Shown one piece after another: positions 37,276 through 51,100 of a stretch of DNA of 64,000 bases. The stretch spans positions 1-64,000 of the forward strand of contig JAWNZC010000114.1 of NCBI GenBank assembly GCA_035771165.1. The letters run 5' to 3'. This DNA comes from Paragorgia papillata. Lineage: Eukaryota > Cnidaria > Anthozoa > Scleralcyonacea > Coralliidae. The position numbers were made by a program, and so were the translations under genes. Below the pieces are notes generated by a model that searched no databases, had not been told where the DNA came from, and saw nothing but the letters and a program-made list of their open reading frames with translations. Each line of letters starts with the position of its first letter. Position 1 is the stretch's first letter.

Positions 37276-37934
37276 CCAACTAAACACATTAAATAGAATC
37301 CATATGCAGTAATATGATATTTGGGTTTATGAGCACTTTAAACACACGATACTGTACGTTTGTAAGCTATATATACTTAAGGCATTGACCAGGCTTTTTT
37401 GTACTGTTTATTATGAAGACAAGACAAATTTATTTAACAACTTAATGAGGAATATACACAAAACAAGTAACCCACCCACCTTTAGCATATGCTATTCTAG
37501 GTGGGGGATTATCCACGCAAAGTTACAAAAGTAGAAATTGAAGTACAATCAACTACATAACAGAACCGACTGTTCAACGTACTGACCGGCTACGCACCGA
37601 CTACTATACACTATACGTTCTTTCAAAAAATCAAAAATACAATATTTAAGATCTTTCTTTTAAGGATTGATCCATTCACTTGCGTAAAGATTAACCTATT
37701 AAAGAAAGAGATTATGATTAATCCCAGTATAAATTGTCTCCAAATGTAATATTTTCTTGAAATTTGGAGCGGATGCTTCTGCTATGCTCTTCTGTTTAAT
37801 GAAACAAAAAAGTGCCAACGAGTTTCTATATTTCATAGACACTTCAACTTTTTCTTGTTCGCATAGATGTTTGGTAATTTATTGTGGGTGTATGTGTATA
37901 TATATACATATAGATAACAAAAACAACAATCGTT

Positions 37935-38336
37935 TTACGGCCGTTTTTCTCGCTTACGCAGGGGTTTGCCGGCGGCTCCCCACAGCAGTTTCCTCCACTT
38001 CTCTCTCTCCGGAGCATCCTCCTTTTTCAACCCACATTCTCTCATATCCCTTTCCACCACCTGACTCCATGTCATCCTCGTCCTCCCTCGTCCTCTTGTA
38101 CCTTCCACCTCGAGCGACATGCTCTTCTTCACTCAGTCACCATCGTCTTTCCGCAGCACATGTCCCAACCACCTCAACCGGTTCCACTTTATGACATCAG
38201 ACACCAACTCAATCCCCATTCTTTCCCTCAGCTCCACACTCGGCACCCTATCCTTTAGCGATACACAACACAGCCATCGCACCATCCTCATCGATCTCTG
38301 TCCGCTCCAATCTCCCCCTCTGCGGATTTTGAAGGT
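37935..38336 (-). mobile_element. 3' end of a LINE reverse-transcriptase ORF, interrupted by one stop
   Basis: Minus-strand frame reads KWNRLRWLGHVLRKDDGD, then in the same frame KKSMSLEVEGTRGRGRTRM and TWSQVVERDMRECGL. This is the typical C-terminus of non-LTR reverse transcriptase ORFs (RWLGHVLRMDD; GRGRPRxTW). A single in-frame TGA at 38133 stands where the family usually has Trp. 5' truncated; dead copy. Confidence 0.8.
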
Positions 38337-38871
38337 TGGTATATATTTTACGAGAGAAGGCAATATGGCGACAAAAGCTTATTGGAGTTGTCGAGGAACA
38401 TTTTGATGGAAAATAAAAAGTGAATTTTGCTTTTGAATATGGGCCAAGTTTTAGTACTATATTACATTACTATTATAGGCCATATGCCCGTCTTAAATAA
38501 CTCTTTCATGCGCATTGTTGTCAGTGTGAACAACTTTATTCTTTCCTTTGCTTAATAATTCTAGACAATTTTACTTATCAAGGGGAGATGCCCAGGAAAG
38601 TCACGCAGCAAAGAGTTATAAGGCAACTATACGTTTCCAGGTTATTCTATTTTCCGTTAAAGTCGGAAAAGTTCAATCTAAAACCGAAGAAATAATTGAA
38701 ACCAGTCACTCGCTTCCACTTTTATGAACTGTCTAAGTTTGAGTTTTTGCTCCTTTTGCTGAGCTCGCGTGAACGACGACCGCGTCGAAATAAAGACTGG
38801 TAGTACCTTGCGATGTACCGCTAACAAACAACAAGGTGATTGGTGGCGTTTACCAGAGACCGGAATCAATT

Positions 38872-38877
38872 TTTATT
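38872..38877 (-). terminator. Candidate polyadenylation signal of gene B
   Basis: Minus-strand AATAAA 47 bases after the in-frame TAG at 38924, in an A-rich context. Supports gene B ending just after the last beta module. Confidence 0.55.
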
Positions 38878-38923
38878 TTTTTTGAAATAGCTTAGAATTT
38901 ATCCGAGATTGCAGAAAGTACTG

Positions 38924-39255
38924 CTATTGGTACCTGTTGTGAAACTTAAAATAAAGGTTTGACTTACGTTCTATTAAATACACTTGATTTGCCCCCGGAC
39001 CACCTTCGCCATCAGGATAACAAGCTTCAGATTTTCCATATTTGTCATACGTTTTTGGCGCTGTAGCACTGGCTGCACACCATCCACCATTTTGAACAGC
39101 AAACATATCATAACCTGCCCTTGTTGCAGCCAAAGCACACTTTGCAATGGGGTTCTTTCGTGAAAGATACGGACCATCCAAAACAGGGTCTTTTCCTTCC
39201 AATGTTTGGATCGCACGGTTAGATGTATCTTTATAACAACCAATGGCATCATAAT
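38924..39255 (-). CDS. Gene B beta module 3 and C-terminus
   Basis: Acceptor ACGTAG before 39255. Module (288 nt to 38968): [74 protein letters not shown]. Four Cys. Reading through the GTAAGTC donor adds [14 protein letters not shown] and TAG, closely followed by AATAAA. The module family (GCxKD...FAVQxGGxC...TYxKYG...DGEGGPxANxVY) recurs in cnidarian extracellular proteins; I know no settled name. Confidence 0.75.
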
Positions 39256-42200
39256 CTACGTTGATCAAGAGATTCAAATAAGTTTCTTATCATATATAGC
39301 TGTCATATATGTACACTAAGACTGAAAATTTTGTAATGGAACTTTTCAATCAATCAGTCTGCTGCTAGTCAGTTTCTCACCTTTTAATTAACTTGTACAT
39401 ATATCATGGATTTTAGAACACAATAGAATTTTGGAACTTGATATACAAACAGTTTAGGATTTGCCATAGACCTTATTCAAAAGAGGCGTCCGTATTATAA
39501 TTATTTTATGTACATATAAATTAGCCCTTACTACCTCGTTTTGAAGTAAAAATTGTTTTGAATTTTCCACACGAGAACATGTATATAAAAGTATTTTAAT
39601 CTGTCGGAAATTTTTGAATAAAGTCTATTGGTTCGAATTTGTTTATCAAATAAAGATTAGTTGTTCATGTTCGAAACCTTAATTACTAATATGCTTTATT
39701 GATAGCATACTAATAATTGAATAATCTTACTGTATTACAGGCTGAGGTAGTTTATCCAATATAGAGGATATGGATATTATCATATTATGTTCTGATGAGC
39801 AGAGTGAATGTTATCATGTTCCGTATAGTAGTAATTAGGAATTACAATTTTTGAAATACCTTTGATATAATAGACTTGATTGGCCCACGGTCCGCCTTCA
39901 CCGTCAGGCAGACAAGCAGTCGATTGTCCATATTTGTTAAATGTCTTTGCAGCTGTAGGACCGGAGGCACACGATCCACCATCTTGAACAGCAAACACTT
40001 GGAATCCTCGACTCTTAGCTGCTTTATAACATTTCTCAACGGCTCGTGTCCTTGCCTTGTATCCACCATTCAAATTGGGATCTTTCCTTTCCAGTGTTGG
40101 TACAGCACGATTACCCTTGTCTTTGAAGCAACCGATTGCCTCATAGGGAATAGTAGATTCTGTCAAACAAATTTTAGAAATGCGAGTATATTTGTTTTAT
40201 GCTGCAGTTGCTACCTGTTCAATTTTTCCTTTTGTGCTGTTAAGTTTTTAATTGGTTTAGAGACCTGAATAAATTTTTTTTTTTTTTTAAATAGCTTAGA
40301 AATTATCCAAGATTGCAGAAAGTACTGCTATTGGTACCTGTTGTGAAATTAAAATAAAGGTTTGACTTACGTTCTATTAAATATACTTGATTTGCCCCCG
40401 GACCACCTTCGCCATCAGGATAGCAAGCTTCAGATTTTCCGTATTTGTCATATGTTTTTGGCGCTGTAGCACTGGCTGCACACCATCCACTATTTTGAAC
40501 AGCAAACATATCATAACCTGCCCTTGTTGCAGCCAAAGCACACTTTGCAATGGGGTTCTTTCGTGAAAGATACGGACCATCCAAAACAGGGTCTTTTCCT
40601 TCCAATGTTTGGATCGCACGGTTAGATGTATCTTTATAACAACCAACGGCATCATAATCTACGTTGATCAAGAGATTCAAATAAGTTTCTTATCATATAT
40701 AGCTGTCATATATGTACACTAAGACTGAAAATTTTGCAATGGAACTTTTCAATCAATCAGTCTGCTGCTGGTCAGTTTCTCACCTTTTTAAACAATAGAA
40801 TTTATATATAAACAGTTTAGGATTTGCCATAGGCCTTATTCAAAAATGGCGCCGAATTATAATTATTTTATGTACATATAAATTAGCCCTTATTACCTCG
40901 TTTTGAAGTAAAAATTGTTTTGAATTTTCCACATGAGAACATGCATATAAAAGCATTTTAATCTGTCGGCAATTTTTGAATAAAGTCTATTGGTTCGAAT
41001 TTGTTTATCAAATAAAGATTAGTTGTTCATGTTTGAAACCTTAATTACTAATATGCTTTATTGATAGCATACTAATAATTGAATAATCTTACTGTATTAC
41101 ATACAGGCTGAGGTAGTTTATCCAATATAGAGGATATGGATATTATCATATTATGTTCTGATGAGCAGAGTGAATGTTATCATGTTCCGTATAGTAGTAA
41201 TTAGGAATTACAATTTTTGAAATACCTTTAATATAATAGACTTGATTGGCCCACGGTCCGCCTTCACCGTCAGGCAGACAAGCAGTCGATTGTCCATATT
41301 TGTTAAATGTCTTTGCAGCTGTAGGACCGGAGGCACACGATCCACCATCTTGAACAGCAAACACTTGGAATCCTCGACTCTTAGCTGCTTTATAACATTT
41401 CTCAACGGCTCGTGTCCTTGCCTTGTATCCACCATTCAAATTGGGATCTTGCCTTTCCAGTGTTGGTACAGCACGATTACCCTTGTCTTTGAAGCAACCG
41501 ATTGCCTCATAGGGAATAGTAGATTCTGTCAAATAAATTTTAGAAATGCGAGTATATTTGTTTTATGCTGCATTTGCTACCTGTTCAGTTTTTCCTGTTG
41601 TGCTGTTTGGCTGTTAAAGTTTTAATTGGTTTAGAGGTCTGAATAAAAAAATATATTTTCCGAAAAAGCTATAGAAATTATCCTCGATTGCAGAAAGCAC
41701 TGCTATTCGTACCTGTTGTGAAATTAATATAAAGGTTTGACTTACGTTCTATTAAATATACTTGATTTGCCCCCGGACCGCCTTCGCCATCAGGTTGACA
41801 AGCTTTCGATTTTCCATATTTGTCATATGTTTTTGGCGCTGTGGCGCTGGCTGCACACCATCCACCATTTTGAACAGCAAACATATCAAAACCTGCCCTT
41901 GTTGCAGCCAAGGCACACTTTGCAATAGGGTTCTTTCGTGAAAGATACGGACCATCCAAAACAGGGTCCTTCCCTTCCAATGATTGGATTGCTCGATTAG
42001 ACGCGTCTTTATAACACCCAACAACATCGTAATCTAAAATTTCAAAAACCTTAATTTCAAATCTGTAAATCTCAAGTTAAAATCTGTAAATCTCATTTTC
42101 AAATATGTAAATCTTATTTTCAAATTTGTAAATCTCCATTTCAAGTTTGTAATTCTCAATTTCAAATCTGTATTAAATCTCATTTTAAAATTGGAAATTT

Positions 42201-44826
42201 GTTAACAAAATTGTTTGTTCTGTCACTTTCGTTTTTTATTCATAAATCCACAATACGTTTTCCTTCTTGTTCAGTTGTTTTTAATAAACAGATTTTTGTC
42301 TTTCCAGGAACTGTAATCTATTTTAGTCTATTTACGAGTGACTTTATTTATGATTAGCGTATAACTGTGTTTTGTAGTCATCACTATTAATAAGTTTTGA
42401 TATACCTTTAATATAATATATTTGATTGGCCCACGGTCCGCCTTCACCATCAGCCATGCAAGCAGTCGATGGTCCATATTTGTTAAATGTCTTTGCAGCT
42501 GTAGGACCGGAGGCACACCATCCACTATTTTGAACAGCAAACACTTGGAATCCTCGACTCTTAGCTGCTTTATAACATTTCTCAACGGCTCGTGTTCTTG
42601 CTTTGTAGGCACCATCCAAGTAGGGATCTTGCCCTTCTAGTGTTGGTATAGCACGATTACCAGCGTCTTTAAAGCAACCGACTGTCTCGTAAGGATGAGA
42701 GTATTCTGTTGAATAGATTTTAGAAATGTTACGAGTGCATTTTTATATGAAAACATTTTGACGTCACATGCATGTGCATAAAATCTTATCGGAGACAATG
42801 GCGATTGATTCGAGTATTCTTTTGTGTGCATGTTAATCAGTCTTTCTCGCCTCGTTTGTATGTCCGCAATTCAAAGGAATCTTCGCTTCATAAAACAATA
42901 CTCAAATTAATCGCCTCTATAATTTTCCACTTCGTTCACTGAAGATTAAAACTCGCACTGAGATAAAAGGTGAAAGCCGCCTATGAAACTGTCTGTCTTA
43001 TTTGAAAGACTGTGACACTCAAAATGACAGAGTAATATATTTTGAAGTTTTTCGTTTCCTTGCTTCTTTCTTGGGATATTTCAGTTTGTTTGATATACAA
43101 ATTAAACATTTTAACGTCACATGTGCATAATGAGTTGTTGAAAAAAGTAATATATCTTTGCTATTATCAAACCAAAATAATTCGAGGGAAGCATGTGCGT
43201 GTGTTTCGCCCAGAACACTAAACAGGTAGATTTTCAAGTGATTATATTTGACAATAGCAAAGATATATAACGTTTTCCGATAACTCATTATGCACGTGTG
43301 ACGTCGCAACATACGATATTTACATCAAACAAACTGAAATATCTCAAGAAGGAAGCAAGGAAACGAAAAACTTCAAAAGATGTTACTCTATCATTTTAAG
43401 TGTTCTTTCAAATAAGACAAACTTAATTTTCGTTTAATAGGCACTTTATTAAGTGTTTTAGTTATTGAGATTTTTCGAGAAATATATAAATATAGAGAGG
43501 AAGATTTAATTTCTTTCATAGCCGATTCTTAGCATTTTTGGTGTGAAAAATACATCCAGTATTTTTTTTTACCAGCTTAAACAGATAGTGCCCACTCGTC
43601 GAAGCTTTAGTGGTTAAAAATGCTCGACTTCGTTTTTCAAATACATCAAAAGTTTTGCTCATATCAACTAACATTTTCTAGTCTTCATGCAGACACTTTA
43701 AAGCATTAGTGAAGCAAATTTCACTTGATATTTCATCGAAATATTCTTCGTTTTGGTCGCCCTATTGGATTTTCCGTGTAGGAAAATACCATCCTTCAAA
43801 ATCTGCGTCAGTATCCTGTATCCATCTGATTGGCTCTCCATATGTTTGGCTTTCTGTTTCTGATATTTAAAATAGCTATTGCACGTCATCATGGAACAGC
43901 TCAAGACGACCAACACCGCTGCCAAACGTTTGCGCATGCGTGAATTCGCTAGAGTCAATATCAAGAGAAGCCGTGGCGACAACAACCAGACAGTGAAGAC
44001 TAAGTAAGACTCGACTATTCATTTGCGTTTAAAAAAAAAAGGGTAAAGAACATTACGAAGGGGTAATTTCAGAATATGTTGCAATATTGACAAGGAAGCC
44101 ATGCACAAATTACCTACCTTATCTTTTCAGAAGTATGCTTATAATTTTAACTTTCAGTGTCGGACTCTCGGACCAGTCGAAATATTTCAGTGTTTTCCCG
44201 CTCTTTTTCTGAGGCGAGCTTGGACGTCGCGCATGCGCCAAATGCGGCAGCGGTGTTGTCACGATTAAGGATTGGATGCAAGTTTCGTCTGGTATAAGTT
44301 ATTTTTTGATTGACTTCTGCAATCATACGAGGCCAGCTTTAAAGACCCTGGGTACGAGGATACTTTAAAGCTACTTGTGGTGTATGCGATGTAGGCATGA
44401 CCTAGAAATTGCTCGAGATTTCACAGAATTTGGGAAACATTCAAAAATGGCGGATATCTCTCTGGAATACGCTTCGAGGCAATAATATTTTGGATTTAAC
44501 TTATGCAATTCAAACTGTGGGTGTTTACTAATACCAACATCACCACAGGCTTTGAGGCTTGAGCAGTATTATCTTTGCTCTCGCTCTTATTTACTTATTA
44601 ACGTGAAACAAGACGCTTTAAAACACGAAGAGGTGCAGCGACTAAAAGGCGAGTCATGCATGAATGTTAAGTATTTCTGGATACTGTAGTATTCCAGGCT
44701 GACTATAGGCACCGTCAACGGTACAATAGAATAGATTATAGAATAGATACCCGTCCACTTTCATGATTCCATTCTTTATAAATACATACAAATATATGCA
44801 TATATATATATATGCATATATATATA

Positions 44827-44866
<40 letters not shown>

Positions 44867-44965
44867 TATATATATATATATATGCATGCATATATATATA
44901 TGCATGCATGCATATATATATATATATATATATATATGCATGCATATATATATATATATATATGC

Positions 44966-45028
<63 letters not shown>

Positions 45029-45131
45029 TGCATATATATATATATATACATGCATGCATGCATGCATGCATATATATATATATATACATGCATGCATGCA
45101 TGCATATATATATATATACATGCATGCATGC

Positions 45132-45173
<42 letters not shown>

Positions 45174-48100
45174 CAATCTAGTTCAATCTACAGACACGGT
45201 GTTTCGCTGTACAACAGCTCATCAGTGTAGCTTGGAACAATCTGAATGAATTTCACGAATTACTTATACACATGCGATCGTCGGTGACAACCGCATGTGG
45301 GACAGCATCGGTGAAGTACATTCAGATAGCGTGAAGTGCGCATGGGCCCAGAGTGCTCAAACTTCCACAAGGGTAGTGAGCGTATATATATATATATATA
45401 AACATATACATATATATGCATAAATATATATATATATATAAACATATACATATACACAGTATATACATATAAGTGTATGTATATGTATATGTATATATTT
45501 ATAAAAATCAGGGGGATGTGTTTGATATACGATGTTCTTTATCAATATTACCAGTATTTTTTTATATTGATATTTGAGTTATTAATTAATAAATGAATAT
45601 AGTTATAGTTATTAAAAATAAAACAAAAGATGATTTCTAATTACCTGTACAATTCTCACCACAAAATCCTTCAATACAATCGCATGTATATTTTAAATTT
45701 TCACTTATCAGACAAGTTCCTCCATTTTTGCATGGAGAACTATCACATGGATTGACTACTGTAAAAAGAGTGAACGAAACTCATTCATTATTTAGTTCAT
45801 ATTTTAAAATTTTATTTGTTATTCACAAGAGATCTCAAATTATTATTTGGAAATCCACTGGTGTCTGTGTGTGTGTGAAGGGGGGATGCCTGAATTGATT
45901 GAATTTGTGTACATGGTAATTTTCAGATTTTACCTTTCTCTTCACAAGTTGCACCTTCAAAACCTTTTGCACATTCACAAGTAAAACTGTTGCCGTTACT
46001 TTTACAAGTTCCACCATTCTTACAAGGAGAGCTGTCACAAGGATTGACTAAAGAAAATATTATAAAATATATAACAGAAATGTTTATAGTTTGACTGGTA
46101 CAAGAAAAAACCATTCATTTACAATTATCGATTAATTTTAAAAATATGAATAGTCCTATTGAAGAAGGCTTATCCCTACCTTTTTCTTCGCACGTGTCTC
46201 CTTCAAATCCTTCAGTACATTTGCACGTGAATTTATCTTGAACACTTTCACAAGTTGCACCATTTTTGCAAGGAGAGCTGTCACAAGGATTGACTAAAGA
46301 AAATATTATAAAATATTAAAATTTTTAGTTTGATTAGTACAATAAAGAAATTTGAATTTACGTTTATTAATTAGTTTTAGAAAAACATTGAAGTGTCATT
46401 CTTTTAGCAGCACTTATATTTCTACCTTTTTGTTCACATGTATCTCCTTCAAATCCCTCGGTACATTTGCACGCAAATTTATCTTGAACACTTTCACAAG
46501 TTGCGCCATTTTTGCAAGGAGAACTATCACAAGGATTGACTAAAGAAAATATTATAAAATATATATAACAGAAATGTTTATAGTTTGACTGGTATGAGAA
46601 AAAAACATTAATTTACAATTATCGATTAATTTTAAAAATATGAATAGTCCTATTGAAGAAGGCTTATCCCTACCTTTTTCTTCGCACGTGTCTCCTTCAA
46701 ATCCTTCAGTACATTTGCACGTGAATTTATCTTGAACACTTTCACAAGTTGCACCATTTTTGCAAGGAGAGCTGTCACAAGGATTGACTAAAGAAAATAT
46801 TATAAAATATTAAAATTTTTAGTTTGATTAGTACAATAAAGAAATTTGAATTTACGTTTATTAATTAGTTTTAGAAAAACATTGAAGTGTCATTCTTTTA
46901 GCAGCACTTATATTTCTACCTTTTTGTTCACATGTATCTCCTTCAAATCCCTCAGTACATTTGCACGCAAATTTATCTTGAACACTTTCACAAGTTGCGC
47001 CATTTTTGCAAGGAGAACTATCACAAGGATTGACTAAAGAAAATATTATAAAATAAATATAACAGAAATGTTTATAGTTTGACTGGTACGAGAAAAAACC
47101 ATTAATTTACAATTATCGATTAATTTTAAAAATATGAATAGTCCTATTGAAGAAGGCTTATCCCTACCTTTTTCTTCACACGTGTCTCCTTCAAATCCTT
47201 CAGTACATTTGCACGTGAATTTATCTTCAACACTTTCACAAGTTGCACCATTTTTGCAAGGAGAGCTGTCACAAGGATTGACTAAAGAAAATATTATAAA
47301 ATATTAAAATTTTTAGTTTGATTAGTACAATAAAGAAATTTGAATTTACGTTTATTAATTAGTTTTAGAAAAACATTGAAGTGTCATTCTTTTAGCAGCA
47401 CTTATATTTCTACCTTTTTGTTCACATGTATCTCCTTCAAATCCCTCAGTACATTTGCACGCAAATTTATCTTGAACACTTTCACAAGTTGCGCCATTTT
47501 TGCAAGGAGAACTATCACAAGGATTGACTAAAGAAAATATTATAAAATAAATATAACAGAAATGTTTATAGTTTGACTGGTACGAGAAAAAACCATTAAT
47601 TTACAATTATCGATTAATTTTAAAAATATGAATAGTCCTATTGAAGAAGGCTTATCCCTACCTTTTTCTTCACACGTGTCTCCTTCAAATCCTTCAGTAC
47701 ATTTGCACGTGAATTTATCTTCAACACTTTCACAAGTTGCACCATTTTTGCAAGGAGAGCTGTCACAAGGATTGACTAAAGAAAATATTATAAAATATTA
47801 AAATTTTTAGTTTGACTAGTACAATAAAGAAATTTGAATTTACATTTATTAATTAATTTTAGAAAAACATTAAGTGTCACTCTTTAAGCAGCACTTATAT
47901 TTCTACCTTTTTGTTCGCATGTATCTCCTTCAAATCCTTCAGTACATTTGCATGTGAATTTATCTTCAATGCTTACGCAAGTTGCACCATTCTTACAAGG
48001 AGAGCTATCACACGGATTGACTAAAGAAAATATAAAAAATATAAAAATGTTTAGTTTGACTTGTGCAATAAAGAAATTTGAATTTAAGTTTATTGATTAA

Positions 48101-51100
48101 TTTAAAAAAATACTACTAAAAGTGTTACTCTTTAAGTGGCACTTATATTTCTACCTTTTTGTTCGCATGTATCTCCTTCAAATCCTTCAGTACAATTGCA
48201 AGTGAATTTATCTTCAACACTTTCACACGTTGCACCATTTTTACAAGGAGAGCTGTCACAAGGATTGACTAAAGAAAATATTATAAAATATATATAACAG
48301 AAATGTTTATAGTTTGACTGGTATGAGAAAAAAACATTAATTTACAATTATCGATTAATTTAAAAAATATGAATAGTCCTATTGAAGAAGGCTTATCCCT
48401 ACTTTTTTCTTCGCACATGTCTCCTTCAAATCCTTCAGTACATTTGCACGTGAATTTATCTTCAACACTTTCACAAGTTGCGCCATTTTTGCAAGGAGAG
48501 CTGTGACAAGGATTGACTAAAGGAAATATTATAAAATATTAAAATTTTTAGTTTGACTAGTACAATAAAGAAATTTGAATTTACGTTTATTAATTAGTTT
48601 TAGAAAAACATTGAAGTGTCATTCTTTTAGCGGCACTTATATTTCTACCTTTTTGTTCGCATGTATCTCCTTCAAATCCCTCAGTACATTTGCACGTGAA
48701 TTTATCTTCAGTACTTTCGCAAATTGCACCATTCTTACAAGGAGTGTTATCACAAGGATTGACTAAAGAAAATTTGGAAAAATATAAGAATGTTTATTTT
48801 GGCTGGTGCAATAAAGAAATTTGAATAGTTTACAATTATCGGTTAATTTAAAAAATGTTACTTAATATTAAAGAGGGTACGCCTACCTTTTTGTTCGCAT
48901 GTATCCCCTTCAAATCCTTCAGTACATTTGCACGCGAATTTATCTTCAACGCTTTCGCAAGTTGCACCATTCTTACAAGGAGAGCTATCACATGGATTGA
49001 CTAGAGAAAATATAAAAATATATAGAAACGTTTAGTTTGACCGGTGCAATAAAGAAATTTGAATTTCCGTTTATTGATTAATTAAAAAAAATACTACTAA
49101 AAGTATCACTCTTTAAGCGGGACTTGTATATCTCTACCTTTTTGTTCGCATATATCTCCTTCAAATCCTTCAGTACATTTGCACGTGAATTTATCTTCAA
49201 CATTTTCACAAGTTGCACCATTTTTACAAGGAGAGCTATCACAAGGATTTGCTAAGAAATAGAAATATAAAAAATATTGACTGATACAAATATGCATAAT
49301 ATATTTAACTTAACATTTTATAATCGTATGTACCTTTCTCTTCACAAGTTGCACCTTCAAATCCTTTAGCGCATTTACAAGTAAACTTGTCGTCATTGCT
49401 TTCACAAGTTCCTCCGTTTTTACAAGGAGAGCTATCGCATGGATTAACTATAAGAATAAAAAGTAATTAAGAAATGTTTAAAGGTTCTTTAGATTACTGT
49501 AAAAGAAATAACTAATTCAATGCGTTTTAAACTCTACCTTTCTGCTCACAGGTAGGACCTTCAAAGCTTGCAGTACATTTACATGTGTATGTTCCTTGGT
49601 GGTTGCTACAAGTTCCGCCATTTTTGCATGGAGAACTATCACAAGCGTAACCTATATCAAATATGAGGCCAAATTGTCAAACGTCGCTTTTTCTTTCATA
49701 TTTTTACGACTTTTTAGTCTTATGTATTTTACATGCTTCCTTACATGCCACAAATTATTTTAGGCAGGGTGTACCCGCTTGTATTTTTTATTTTATCATG
49801 TATAGAACTCCTAAATTTCTGCTAATGTTGTTGCTCTGGCTAACGTCAGACGATTTACTCTCTAAGGAAAAAACTCGCCAACGCCAAAAAAGAATAGTTT
49901 CTGCTGATGTATACTTAAAGTAAAATTTAGAGTTTATTTAACACTACCTGTCTGTTCACATGTGGTTCCTTTGTAACCCTCTCTGCATTTGCAAACAAAT
50001 TTGTCTTCATTTCTTTCACAAGTTGCACCGTTTTTACATGGAGATTTAAAACATGGATCAACTGAGAAAGTATATATATAAGAATCAGTATTTAAAAAGA
50101 CTTGTAAAGTATTTGCCTGAGCGAAAGTAAGCAAAGGCCATGCAAATTCTTATTTACTTGATAGATGCTGTAGGATATAAAACAGAGTCGGACTGGCTTC
50201 GTATTAGGGGCGGTGCCATTAAGGAGAGGGGCGCAGTTAACAAAAAAATAAATAAATAGTGACATTGGCCTACTAAGGTGCATTACAGACAAATTTGCAC
50301 ACAAGCTTCGGTATAAATAGAAAGATTTCAAAATTGGTGATTGTTGTTCCCATTGTTCCCCCATGTATGATTAACTCACAGAAGCTTTATAAAAAACGAC
50401 ACGAAAGTGGCCGACCGGCTTTCCATTTGCCGGAATAAAATATATGTTACGGAACAGCAACTCTCCTGTCTACCCCCTGCTACCACACAACATGAATTTA
50501 AGGAAGCAGAATATTATTCAGTAACAAACTACATGCAATGGACAGCCATATTATTTTATAGTGAAATAAAAGGAGCGTGCTGCGTAGGCAGTGTTGAAAC
50601 AACAATCGAAATATAGTTTAGGTTAGATATACTGCCGAAACAGAGAACGTAGGAGTCTAACGTTTCGAGCGAAGGCCCTTCGGCCTTCGTCAGAGAGAAA
50701 ACGTATTTCGGACGGCCAATTTTATGTCGGCCACTTTAATTAGCAAATACAGTATAGTTCATGGGGCGCAGTTGAGATATTGTAAAGGGGGCGCATGTGG
50801 CACAATGGCACATAGGCCAGGCCAGTCCAAGCCTGATATAAAACCTAAATAAAACTATACGAGACAAAGTTACCGTATGGTCGACAGTTTCCAAAGCCCA
50901 AACCAGTGCCAGAGAAGACGTAACTCTGTGTACCACACCACTCTACACCATCGTGATTATTAGTTGTACACCCATAGTATTGATATGAATTGTACCAGAA
51001 CGGAAAAACGCAGCAGTCGTTATCCGTCGTTCTCACTTGGCATTCTGTAAAAAAAGACAAACATTGTTATAAATATACAAGCATGTAAAAAAATAAACTT

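Noticed and set aside
40303..40370. Spliced terminal mini-exon after a 33-base intron following beta modules
   Set aside because: The intron would be too short for normal splicing; direct read-through explains the tail better.
43891..44007. 38-codon basic plus-strand frame starting in a fair Kozak context
   Set aside because: It lies inside a diverged inverted repeat within a gene B intron and has no independent support.
44654..45230. Several overlapping 99-159 codon frames
   Set aside because: Pure (TA)n/(TGCA)n microsatellite translation.
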